31,770 nt of DNA from a virus. The translations under genes and the position numbers were made by a program. Shown in pieces: positions 20,078 through 28,500 of the stretch. The DNA lies in the IMG/VR virus record IMGVR_UViG_3300035070_000558, positions 1-31,770 of that record. The stretch is one strand, 5' to 3'. Numbering within the stretch: position 1 is the stretch's first letter; each line of letters opens with the position of its first letter. Under the pieces are notes generated by a model. The model was not told where the DNA came from. It ran no database searches and worked only from the letters and a program-made list of their open reading frames with translations.

Positions 20078-20714
20078 TTATGTAATGCCTAAGAAACCTA
20101 AACCTTCTGAAAAATATTTAGAGCTTATAGAAGCTTATAAACATTTACATAAAGAAGAAGGTAAGTTTCAAGGTATAAGTTTAATACCTTTTGCTATAGA
20201 TATATATGATATAATAAGACATAATAATTGTAAATCTATTTTAGATTATGGTTGTGGTAAAGGTTATCCTTATAAAGAACAATATAAATATTTGGATCGT
20301 AAAAAAAGAATACCTAACTTTGACAAACCTTTACATCTATGGTGGGGAGTGGAAGATTTATTTTTATATGATCCAGGTGTACCAGAACATAATAAATTAC
20401 CTACTAAAAAATCTGATCTAGTAATATGTACTGATGTACTTGAACATATACCTGAAGAAGATTTAGATTGGATTATCAGAGAGATATGTAGTTTGGCTAA
20501 CAAAACAGTATTTATAAATGTATCTTGTGAACCTGCTATAAAAACATTTACTACAGGTAAATATAAAGGAGAGAATGTACATGTATCTTTATTTGACCAT
20601 GAGTGGTGGGTAAATAAAGCAAAACATGTATGGAAAGATTATAAAGATTTAAAAATATACTTGACTTCTACATCAAAAAAAGGTATAATAGGAACATGTA
20701 TAAAAGGAGAATAA
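20070..20714 (+). CDS. SAM-dependent methyltransferase (class I)
   Basis: SILDYGCGKGYPY (near residues 55-67) is the SAM-binding motif I, and SDLVICTDVLEHIPEEDL (near 116-133) is the acidic post-motif region. The C-terminal part is typical of O- or N-methyltransferases acting on sugars or small molecules, with no DNA-recognition domain seen. ATG at 20070 has GAGG nine bases upstream and overlaps the previous stop. The in-frame ATG at 20031 lacks a site. It belongs to the glycan cluster and probably methylates the sugar added by its neighbours. Length is 214 residues. Confidence 0.8.
   Translation: MDNYVMPKKPKPSEKYLELIEAYKHLHKEEGKFQGISLIPFAIDIYDIIRHNNCKSILDYGCGKGYPYKEQYKYLDRKKRIPNFDKPLHLWWGVEDLFLYDPGVPEHNKLPTKKSDLVICTDVLEHIPEEDLDWIIREICSLANKTVFINVSCEPAIKTFTTGKYKGENVHVSLFDHEWWVNKAKHVWKDYKDLKIYLTSTSKKGIIGTCIKGE
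20661..20689 (+). promoter_or_regulatory. Promoter at the end of the methyltransferase gene
   Basis: TTGACT (20661-20666), exactly 17 bp, TATAAT (20684-20689). It would drive the small membrane genes and terminase small subunit (20721-22015). Confidence 0.6.
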
Positions 20715-20720
20715 GCACAC

Positions 20721-20867
20721 ATGTTTCCATATAATGAATCAGAATGGGAGTGGATCTCATCTGCTAAAACTCTACAAGGAGAAATAACATGGCTAAGAAG
20801 ATTAAGACTGAAGCTACCACGAGTAAGAATAAAAAAATTGCGTATATTATTGCAGCAATACTCGTAG
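20721..20867 (+). CDS. Possible small basic protein (48 aa)
   Basis: ATG follows AAAGGAG by 11-12 bases. The first 22 codons lie before the next gene; the rest overlap it by 79 bases in another frame. The N-terminal part is acidic and aromatic (MFPYNESEWEWISSAKTLQG), while the overlapping part is arginine/lysine/leucine-rich. The overlap and shift in composition make it uncertain; it may only be the leader of the next gene. Confidence 0.3.
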   Translation: MFPYNESEWEWISSAKTLQGEITWLRRLRLKLPRVRIKKLRILLQQYS

Positions 20868-21151
20868 GTATTATTGTATTAGGATCTATATTTGGACCTG
20901 GAACTAAAGAAGCAGAAGCTAATGAAGAAGTAAGAAGCACTCTGCCAGGTTGGTCTATAGGTTATAGATACTGGTATGATATGGATGAAGACGAGAAAAG
21001 TAAGCTACGTTTGTTTAGTAAGTATAAACAAAAAGATGGTGACTCATTTAAGATTGGTTGGGATAGACAAACTGGTAAAGATTTTAATCAGTTTGAAATG
21101 AATGCTGATGATGATGGAGTTATCTTCTTTGAACAGGAGTTTAAATTCTAA
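20789..21151 (+). CDS. Single-span membrane protein (120 aa)
   Basis: A basic N-terminus (MAKKIKTEATTSKNKK) is followed by one transmembrane segment (IAYIIAAILVGIIVLGSIFG, about 17-36), then an 84-residue charged domain, probably outside the cytoplasm. CAAGGAG precedes the ATG. No family recognised. It starts a chain of three genes joined by TAATG overlaps, just before the terminase small subunit. A role in host-membrane modification is possible but unproven. Confidence 0.65.
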   Translation: MAKKIKTEATTSKNKKIAYIIAAILVGIIVLGSIFGPGTKEAEANEEVRSTLPGWSIGYRYWYDMDEDEKSKLRLFSKYKQKDGDSFKIGWDRQTGKDFNQFEMNADDDGVIFFEQEFKF

Positions 21152-21276
21152 TGAAAAATTATATAATAGCAGGAATAGTTGTAGGAATAATTGCCTTTGG
21201 TGGGTGGTATTTTTCTCAAGACGATACACCTGAATTGCCTATGCCTAAACCACCAACTACTACTCAAGCAGAATAA
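21151..21276 (+). CDS. Small membrane protein (41 aa)
   Basis: The start overlaps the previous stop (TAATG) and CAGGAG lies about 12 bases upstream. The peptide has one transmembrane segment (YIIAGIVVGIIAFGGWYF), then a short proline/threonine-rich tail (DDTPELPMPKPP). It could be a holin-like or other membrane accessory. Its distance from the lysozyme, on the opposite strand, argues against assuming a holin. Confidence 0.6.
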   Translation: MKNYIIAGIVVGIIAFGGWYFSQDDTPELPMPKPPTTTQAE

Positions 21277-21608
21277 TGGAAATATTTCACGTAGCTATGC
21301 TCCTCATTTGTTTTCGTGGGGAGTGTACTACATTTGAAAGTGCACCTTACTCTAAAGATCTAAGTTTAGAGAACTGCGAAAGAATGTTATCTTATACATT
21401 CCAAACTAAAGTAGGTCCTTACTATGATGATCTCATAGATTTTGATATAGATTCTCCAGAAGATATAAAGATTGTTGATGCAAAGTGTGATGCTACAACT
21501 CGCAGAGATAGCGATTGGAAGATCACACCTCATGTAGATTCAGATCGTTTTGAAAAGAAAGAGGATGGTACTATTGAATGGAGATTAGAAAGTGATCAAG
21601 AAATATAA
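21276..21608 (+). CDS. Unknown protein with four cysteines, possibly exported (110 aa)
   Basis: The N-terminus is hydrophobic but short (MEIFHVAMLLICF), which may be a weak signal sequence without a clear cleavage site. Four cysteines (RGEC, LENC, DAKC and one in the leader) and small-domain size recall exported disulfide-containing phage proteins. The C-terminal third is charged and polar. It is joined to both neighbours by TAATG overlaps. No function known. Confidence 0.55.
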   Translation: MEIFHVAMLLICFRGECTTFESAPYSKDLSLENCERMLSYTFQTKVGPYYDDLIDFDIDSPEDIKIVDAKCDATTRRDSDWKITPHVDSDRFEKKEDGTIEWRLESDQEI

Positions 21609-22015
21609 TGGCACTTAATGATAAACAAGAGAAGTTTGCACAGGCTTATATCCTGCATAGAAATGCAACAGAAGCTGCAAAGACTGCAGGATATGCTGCT
21701 TCTTCTGCTTACAATCAAGGCTATAGAAATCTACAGAATGGAGAGATTAAAGAACGTATTGAAGAACTAGAGAATACGTTAGAGACTTCAGTAGATGTGA
21801 TAACTGAAATAGAAAAGCAGTATGAGTTTGCTAAAGCTAATGGTCATACTAATAGTGCTATCAAAGCATTAGAATTATTGTCTCGTATTAGAGGTGCTAA
21901 GAGTGAGAAAGAAGTAGATGTATCACCTGAAGGACTAGATGCTAGTATAGTAGAAACACTAAAGATACTAGGCAAAAAGAAAGTAAATGAACTTATAAAA
22001 AAATGTGGGTTCTAA
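21608..22015 (+). CDS. terS: Terminase small subunit
   Basis: TerS recognises phage DNA and recruits the large terminase for packaging. Residues 3-55 match the Terminase_2-type helix-turn-helix: LNDKQEKFAQAYILHRNATE, then AAKTAGYAASSAYNQGYRNL and IKERIEELE. This is followed by a helical oligomerisation region. At 135 residues the size is usual. It is the last gene of the rightward unit, and its TAA is directly next to the stop of the leftward unit, while the large terminase is not nearby. So it is expressed with early and middle genes rather than with the virion genes, which is unusual. Confidence 0.85.
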   Translation: MALNDKQEKFAQAYILHRNATEAAKTAGYAASSAYNQGYRNLQNGEIKERIEELENTLETSVDVITEIEKQYEFAKANGHTNSAIKALELLSRIRGAKSEKEVDVSPEGLDASIVETLKILGKKKVNELIKKCGF

Positions 22016-22594
22016 TTACTGTCCTGCTAAAGGATTATCTAAAGCTCGTTGTAGCATCTCCCTTAACTTTGTTTCTAATGCTGCTAGTTTACTATCTATT
22101 AGTTCTATTCTTCGTTGAGCATCAGACTCGATTGCTGTCCTTTTAGAATCAAACCTATCATTTGCATGATCAATCATAGTCCTAAGATCTGTCTCTGTTT
22201 GTCTAAGAGAAGTTCTTATATCTTGTTCAGTAGATCTTGATCTCTTATCTACGTTAGCTATCTGATCATGTGCTTCATGTACATCATTTCTTATATCAGT
22301 ACGTATAGTACGTGCATCATCTTGTGCTGCACCTACTAGTTCTTTTAATGTACTCATTTCTATATTAACATTACTCTCTAAAGAATCTATTTTTTCTTCT
22401 AGTAATTCTAGTTTTAAATTAAAACCAGAAAGATCAGGAGCCACATACTCATTTATCTTTTCCTCCATAGCAACCCATCTAGCATAGCCTTCAAATCCTG
22501 CCCATATTGCACCACCTAAAGTTCCTAGTAGTGGGAAAATTAAAAATAATCTACCACCTTTTACTTTAATACCTTGATATTCTACTTCACTCAT
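22016..22594 (-). CDS. Membrane-anchored coiled-coil protein (192 aa)
   Basis: One transmembrane segment (LFLIFPLLGTLGGAIWAGF, about 17-35) follows a short N-terminus. Residues about 55-185 are long charged helices with heptad spacing (LLEEKIDSLESNVNIEMSTL and later IDSKLAALETKLREMLQRAL). It ends LDNPLAGQ. The plan fits membrane-bound coiled-coil proteins near phage lysis genes (holin-, Xhl- or spanin-like), but no catalytic motif is seen. The start overlaps the end of the previous gene. Last gene of the leftward unit. Confidence 0.65.
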   Translation of the reverse strand: MSEVEYQGIKVKGGRLFLIFPLLGTLGGAIWAGFEGYARWVAMEEKINEYVAPDLSGFNLKLELLEEKIDSLESNVNIEMSTLKELVGAAQDDARTIRTDIRNDVHEAHDQIANVDKRSRSTEQDIRTSLRQTETDLRTMIDHANDRFDSKRTAIESDAQRRIELIDSKLAALETKLREMLQRALDNPLAGQ

Positions 22595-24113
22595 ATTGCT
22601 GCTGAATCATCCTTTCCATTTGTAAGTTAGATCTAACAGAGATATAATCTCCTAGAGGATCAGACATTATTACATCATTATATATTTCTTCTGCTTCATA
22701 CCATTGCATCTGTTGCATTATATCTTGTTGCTGATACTGTTGTATATCAGGACCAAGAGCAGTAACTAATGCTATGGTTGTTAGTTGTGCCACAGGATCA
22801 TACTGTGATTGTATTGTATCTAATACTTGATTAGCTTTATCTTGTTTCTTTTGTTGTTGTTTAGTAACTTCTAATTTCTTTGGTTCATTCTGATCCACCT
22901 CTTCTGATTCCATATCGCTATTCGCAACTTCCTTCTCTTGTGGTTCAGTCTCTTCTTTAGCTTCTTCTTTAATCTCTTCCATGTTATTGTCTTCAGAAAC
23001 ATCAGCGACCTCCTTTGTAGGTTCTTCGTTAGTTTCTTCTACAATTTTAACAGGCTCTTCAGTAACTTCCTCTATAACTTCTACAACAGGTTCAACTTCT
23101 ACTGATTCTTCTATAACAACCTCTTTAACTTCTTCTAATGTAGGCATTGATACTTCAACATCCATACCTATATCTTGTATCTCTTGTACAATTTCTTGAA
23201 CTTCTGTTATAACTTCTTCATATGATATAGTACCTTCATTATATTCTTCCATCATAGTACCTATAGTATCAACTTCTATTGGCATCTCTATAGCTATCTC
23301 TTCCATTGGATAGTCCATAGTAGGCATATCAAAGGTCATAACCATATCAAACTCTTCCATCATTTCATCCATTTGATATTGTTCTTCTGGTGTAGCAACA
23401 TCATATTGCTCTATTAATTCTACTGTTATCTGATCTTCCATCAATCCAGGTTGAACAATCTCTATCCATGTTTCTACTGATGTAGTTATATGATTGTAAT
23501 TAACTGTATATTCTACATTATCAAAGAAATAATTATTAGCTCCACCTACTCTTATAAATACTTTATCCAAATCTCCTGCAAAATCATACGTTCCTGCGTA
23601 TGTTGTAGGTGTTTGATTATTCTCTAATGTAATTTGTCCTGTGTCCCATTGCAGAACATTATTATTATATCCTTTTGTTTGAAAATATCCTGTGGTGTTT
23701 GCTTGTGAATGGTGCATTTGTAATTCCCAATCTAAAGCACCACCATCTGATATATGAAATTCACTTATGTCTACGTATTGATCAAATGTTGTATGTGAAG
23801 TAGACGTTCCTTTACCACATGTACCTGTACCAAAGTATGCATCACAATTAGTCATACTAGCTGAACCAATCCCTCCCCAATCTTGATCCATATCTCCCTC
23901 GTACCTACTGGTTACGACACCTGTATCTTTATGTAGTATATCACCTGTTGTTTTATGTTCAACAGTTGTAGTTGTTTCTGTTATTGTATCTATATGTCCT
24001 TCACCTAAGTGCTCAGTCTCTATCTCTTGAGTAACTGTGTCACCTTCTGGCAACATTTGTGCATTAGATAAAGAGCAACATAAGAATAATAGAGAAGATA
24101 CCAAGAGCACCTT
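22587..24113 (-). CDS. Exported protein with beta-rich N-half and acidic C-half (508 aa)
   Basis: A signal peptide is clear (MKVLLVSSLLFLCCSLSNAQ; signal peptidase I site after SNA). ATG 24113 starts exactly there, while ATG 24146 adds a lysine/leucine stretch. Residues about 60-230 look beta-rich (WGGIGSASMTNCDAYFGTG, VFIRVGGANNYFFDNVEYTV), like a carbohydrate-binding or jelly-roll domain. The second half is glutamate/valine-rich low complexity. The protein is probably periplasmic or outer-surface during infection, or virion-associated. Family unknown. It overlaps the previous gene by about 50 bases. Confidence 0.65.
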   Translation of the reverse strand, partial: KVLLVSSLLFLCCSLSNAQMLPEGDTVTQEIETEHLGEGHIDTITETTTTVEHKTTGDILHKDTGVVTSRYEGDMDQDWGGIGSASMTNCDAYFGTGTCGKGTSTSHTTFDQYVDISEFHISDGGALDWELQMHHSQANTTGYFQTKGYNNNVLQWDTGQITLENNQTPTTYAGTYDFAGDLDKVFIRVGGANNYFFDNVEYTVNYNHITTSVETWIEIVQPGLMEDQITVELIEQYDVATPEEQYQMDEMMEEFDMVMTFDMPTMDYPMEEIAIEMPIEVDTIGTMMEEYNEGTISYEEVITEVQEIVQEIQDIGMDVEVSMPTLEEVKEVVIEESVEVEPVVEVIEEVTEEPVKIVEETNEEPTKEVADVSEDNNMEEIKEEAKEETEPQEKEVANSDMESEEVDQNEPKKLEVTKQQQKKQDKANQVLDTIQSQYDPVAQLTTIALVTALGPDIQQYQQQDIMQQMQWYEAEEIYNDVIMSDPLGDYISVRSNLQMERMIQQQYE

Positions 24114-24606
24114 CATCAGTAACAATTTCTTCTTCTTTAACAGCATTTTCTTTTACCCATTTATCATAATCAGGTCTTTTCTCTGGGTTATTTGCCCATT
24201 CTTTTGCAGCATCTAAACCAATTTTGCCCATGTATGGACAAGGTGTACCTGCCATTTCCATAGCTTGAAAGACTCTTTCGTCTTGACAAAGTAAAGCAAC
24301 TGCACCAACCTTCATACCCATTCTATATAAAGATCTGGATAGTTTAAGTCTTTCACAGTTCATATCACGTACTGAAGTACCACCTGCTATACCTAGTATC
24401 TGTGACTGTATTGCAACACTAGCTGCAAAACTACAGACATCTTGATTACTATTCATAATAGATGGAGCACTAGCTGTAGAGGGAGTTCTATCTACAGATG
24501 TAGTACCAGATACAGTAGACGAGGTAGAGGTTACTGTATTAGTTTGTGCATAGGTTTGTAATGTAAATAAAAAACAAACACTAATCAGTATCAGTATCTT
24601 TTTCAT
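24064..24606 (-). CDS. Exported phage protein with C-terminal membrane anchor (180 aa)
   Basis: Starting at ATG 24606 the protein has a textbook signal peptide (MKKILILISVCFLFTLQTYA), a Ser/Thr-rich segment, then a conserved-looking core with cysteines (NQDVCSFAAS, VRDMNCERLKLSRSLYRMGM, LLCQDERVFQAMEMAGTPCP). A C-terminal hydrophobic helix (ALGIFSIILMLLFI) could anchor it. An upstream ATG at 24636 would add ten residues, has no ribosome-binding site, and is less likely. I recall this family in marine phages next to lysis or tail genes, function unknown. It overlaps the cysteine-rich gene upstream by 26 bases. Confidence 0.7.
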   Translation of the reverse strand: MKKILILISVCFLFTLQTYAQTNTVTSTSSTVSGTTSVDRTPSTASAPSIMNSNQDVCSFAASVAIQSQILGIAGGTSVRDMNCERLKLSRSLYRMGMKVGAVALLCQDERVFQAMEMAGTPCPYMGKIGLDAAKEWANNPEKRPDYDKWVKENAVKEEEIVTDEGALGIFSIILMLLFI

Positions 24607-24691
24607 GGCAATCACAATCACATTGGTTGAGTTCAATACATAGACAAGTCTCTCCAGTACAATCTGGATTATTACATTTACATTCTGACAT
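24581..24691 (-). CDS. Cysteine-rich micro-protein, metallothionein-like (36 aa)
   Basis: ATG at 24691 has GGAG about nine bases upstream and starts one base after the lysozyme stop. The peptide has eight cysteines in 36 residues (positions 4, 6, 11, 16, 18, 24, 26 and 28), mainly as CxC pairs (CKC, CLC, CDCDC), and an acidic tail (EKDTDTD). CxC density of this kind is typical of metal-thiolate cluster proteins, or of a secreted disulfide peptide if exported (no signal peptide is seen). It overlaps the next gene's start, consistent with coupled translation. Family not recognised. Confidence 0.6.
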   Translation of the reverse strand: MSECKCNNPDCTGETCLCIELNQCDCDCHEKDTDTD

Positions 24692-24692
24692 A

Positions 24693-25226
24693 TTAAATAC
24701 TCCTTGGTTCATAGTCGTAGTAGTTACGCATAACCATACTACCAGATTTTCTTTGTACTAAATTATCATATATACCTAATGCACTTTTTATTCTTCTATC
24801 ATTATGTGCTTTCTTAGGATTAGGTCTCTCAAATAATTTTGAAAAAGTTAAAGCAACATTATCAGGAGAATTTGATTTAAAAGTTTCAAGTAATACTTTT
24901 CTATTACCTGCTCCTATATCATATCCTTCTCCTTTGGTTATATTATCTAATACATAATCTATTTGTGATCCTTCAGAATCTTGTCTTTCATTTTTATTTA
25001 AATAATTTTGATAAGCTTTTTTATGACCACCTTCAAATTGAAATAAACCATAGCCAGGACCTTTAATTTGTTTTTGTTTATAATCAAAACTACCACCTGT
25101 CTCAACATCTATATTACCCATAATACCTGCAATAGCTGCATAAGGTAGACCTCTAGCTTTTAACTCTTTAAATACTTGTAATTTTTTAGGTGTATCAATA
25201 ACTATTTCACCTGACATATCAGCCAT
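24693..25226 (-). CDS. Phage tail-type lysozyme (peptidoglycan hydrolase)
   Basis: The protein likely cleaves peptidoglycan for DNA entry or lysis. The core fits phage tail lysozymes: LPYAAIAGIMGNIDVETGGS with catalytic-type Glu (E42 from this start), then GPGYGLFQFEGGHKKAYQNYL and QIDYVLDNITKGEGYDI. The start is uncertain. A TTG at 25280 would add a hydrophobic stretch (IVLCLLLFCGSMLM), making a membrane-anchored or signal-bearing form of 195 residues. ATG 25226 has GGGAG (25234-25238) seven bases upstream and gives 177 residues. It follows the small membrane protein, as in lysis cassettes. Confidence 0.8.
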   Translation of the reverse strand: MADMSGEIVIDTPKKLQVFKELKARGLPYAAIAGIMGNIDVETGGSFDYKQKQIKGPGYGLFQFEGGHKKAYQNYLNKNERQDSEGSQIDYVLDNITKGEGYDIGAGNRKVLLETFKSNSPDNVALTFSKLFERPNPKKAHNDRRIKSALGIYDNLVQRKSGSMVMRNYYDYEPRSI

Positions 25227-25261
25227 TAACATACTCCCACAAAATAATAATAAACATAATA

Positions 25262-25519
25262 CTATTGCTTCTCCATCCAACGATCTAGTTTTTCTTCTAG
25301 CTTATCAAATCTTGCTAGTAGTTTATTTATTTCATTAAACACTTCTTTACGTGTAGAATAATTAGTAGCCATAAACTCTCTAGTCTTTGCATCAGACAAT
25401 GCATGATCTTTTAAATCTTCACGTAGTTTATTTATATCATTATTAATACTACGTATCCACCATAGGAATGCACCCACAGCAAGTGTAAGCACAGCATTCC
25501 ATAACATTATATCTTGCAT
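25262..25519 (-). CDS. Small membrane coiled-coil protein, holin-like position (85 aa)
   Basis: An N-terminal hydrophobic segment (LWNAVLTLAVGAFLWWI, about 6-22) is followed by a charged coiled coil to the end (INNDINKLREDLKDHAL... LLARFDKLEEKLDRWMEKQ). AGGAG lies seven bases before the ATG. One membrane span plus coiled coil, directly before a lysozyme, fits a holin, an XhlA-like accessory or an inner-membrane spanin. Sequence alone does not separate these. Confidence 0.65.
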   Translation of the reverse strand: MQDIMLWNAVLTLAVGAFLWWIRSINNDINKLREDLKDHALSDAKTREFMATNYSTRKEVFNEINKLLARFDKLEEKLDRWMEKQ

Positions 25520-25528
25520 TGTAATCTC

Positions 25529-28500
25529 CTAATCTATCTCTGATCCAGTTAATGTATTATAAATATCAAATATTTCTTCGTAAGGTATGTCTGCACCTGT
25601 TTCCATTTCACCTAAAGTCATAGCTGTTTTAGGTATTTGATCTGCTACAAAAAAATTTTGATCTGCTTTCATAAATTCATCTAAATTTTTAGGAGTTAAT
25701 AATCCATTTTTTGATAATGCCATATACATATCACTTTCATCCATGCCTAATGCTCGATAAGATTTAGCTAAAGTTCTTAATCTTTGTGCATGTTTCATTT
25801 TATTAGCTTGTGATTCTTTATATTTATTTAATATTTTATTAGGATCACCTCCTAAATAATTAGTTATTTCATTTGTAAATAATCTTTTTGAATTATTCAT
25901 ATCTCTTATAGGACTTTTAATATTAAAATTTAATCCTTTTGATAAATTTGCTCTTTGTCTTTTAACTCCTAAAAAAGCTGCAGCATCTACTTGACCTTCA
26001 ATAATAGGAAAACCAAACTTAGTAACTCCTTCGCCAAATTTATCCTTACCTTTTTCATATGTATACCTATTCATAAAAAAATCTAAAGTGCCTGGAGTAA
26101 AAGATTTTATTATAGAATCTGTTATACCTGATGCTAATGATTGATCAGGATCTACACCTTTACCTCTATAAACATCTAACATTCCTTGTACAACCATAGA
26201 AGGATCACCAAAAGGACTTAGTAATCCTCTAAATGCTTGACTCATATCATCTCTTACAGCTTGTTCATTATAATCTTCATTATTTAAAATAGCTGCAGCT
26301 ACCATTTTAGTAGGAGTTTTTAGATAAGAGTAAGGATCAATAGGTCCTAAATTTAAATAATCAACTTGAATTTCACCTTTTTTATTTTTTTCAATAGGAC
26401 TTACAAATATTTTATTTGTACCTTTTTCCCATTCAGGAACAATTTGATTTAAAGCTGCTTCTTGATCATCATCTATTCCCATCATTTGTTTAGATACTTC
26501 AACCATAGCATCACCTGCTGTAGCTGCAGCAGTCATACCTGCTAGTCTTTTAAAACCTAAAGCTTTTAAAGCACCTTCATTTATTTTACCTATATTAATT
26601 TTTTGTTTTTTAGCTTGATCTCTCAACTCTCTTGCTGTTTGACCACTAATATCTTTCCATGTATACTTTGCAAGATGATAAGAATTACGTATCATTTCTG
26701 CAGGAAATGCTAAAAAGTTTCCTATAGGTGCAGCACGTAATGCTTTAAATGCTTTAGGAACCATATTATAATTAGGCATAGTATCTCTAGTACGTTGAGC
26801 TACAAATCTTTCTAATTCACGTTGACTCATATCAGGAAGTACTTTACGAAAAGCTTTCATTTGCTGTTCAAAGTTTGCTATTTTAAATAAATTATCTTCT
26901 GCTTCATATGCTTTTACCATAGTATCAGATACTTTTTTAATACCTCTTCCTGTAGCTCCTGTTCTTTTAGCAATCTTTTCTACAAAACCATCAGGACCTG
27001 AAGTAAAAGCTTCACTTGCTGCTTTACGTAAAGAACTAACATGAACAGAACTATCTAATATACCTAACTCTTGATACCTTGCTAATCGTTCAGATTCTTC
27101 TGGTGATAATTTTCCTTTAAATCTTTTCCATATATCTTTAATTCCTTTTCCCCAAAAACGTGGATCTATTGTACCATTAGCTAACATAATAAAAGTATTA
27201 CCCATAATATTTCTACCATGTGTAGGTACAGAATAAATAGTTTTCATAGCTTGTGATCCTGCCTTCATCTTCATCCAATGTCGCATTAATGGACCACCTG
27301 GCATAGCAACCTCTAATCCTTCATCAATAGCTTTTTTCCAAGAAGGATCTAAATATAAATCTTGTAAAGGACTTTTAACATTTTTTGATGAAGTACCACC
27401 TAAACTTTTAAGTGCTGATTTTTCAAGTAATTCATCTGATTCATATTGCACTAAATCTTTAAATGTATCACCTGGTTTTGTTCTAAAAGCTTTACCAGAT
27501 TTTTCAGCTTCATTTGTAATTTGTTTTAAAAATTGATATTCAGATTTAAGATTTGCTAATTTTGTAAAAGAATTAACATAATTTTTTAAAGGATCTGTTG
27601 TTTCTCCCCAAAGATGACGTATAGCAGGAGCTATATCTTTTTTTTGTTTTAGTATTTGACTTGTACGTGGTTTAACATTTTTTAAAAAAGAATTAAATTC
27701 TCCTTTAGTTACACCTTTAGTATAATATTCTAATACTTTTGATAGATCTTCTTCATCAACACCTTCTTTTCTAAAATATTCTTTTGCACTTTCAATAGCT
27801 TTTTCACCTTCTTTTGATTTTAAAAAGTGTTTATAATTTTCAGGATCATCATAAATTTGATATGATCTATTTAAATATGTTTCTAAATTTTCACCTATGG
27901 TAACAGAAAGATCACCTTTAGCTATATGATCTTTTACATATAAAGAAAGTTTATCTATTTCAGCTCTCATATCATCAATATGATTACCTATATCAGGAGC
28001 TTCTAATTTTAATTTACGTAATGCAAATCTATCACCTGCTAAAGCAGCATTAATATTTTCCATATCTTTTTTAGTTCGTCTTTTTTTAGGATAAGTTTTT
28101 TCAATAGCTGCTCTTAATTGACTTTCTAAAATTTCTGCTTTTGTTAAAGAAGCTTTAACAGCTCCTTCTCTTTCAGCTAATATAGCTAATCCTCTATCAT
28201 TTAATCCTCTACGTGCTGTAAGCCATTCTTGACTCCATCTTTTTAAAGGAGTAGGAACAACATACTCTACACCTTTCTTTGTAATTTTTTTAGCAAATTC
28301 TTTTCCAGGAAGTTTTGATAAACTTTTTGCTGCTGCTAAAGTAGGACCTGCAAGAACTCCTTCAAACATTAAGTTATTTAAAAATGATTGTAAATATTGA
28401 GATGATTTTGAATCGTTAGGATTAATTTCTAATTTTTTTATAAGTTGTGCTGCAGTTCCTAAAGGCTTACCTTCTTCATCTGGTACTGTCATTTCAGAAA

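Noticed and set aside
20314-20345. TTGACA inside the methyltransferase gene as a promoter
   Set aside because: No -10-like hexamer at 15-19 bp (the region is GTGGGG-rich).
22981-23199. Ser/Thr-rich rightward ORF
   Set aside because: Antisense of the glutamate/valine-rich tail of the exported protein; composition follows from that repeat.
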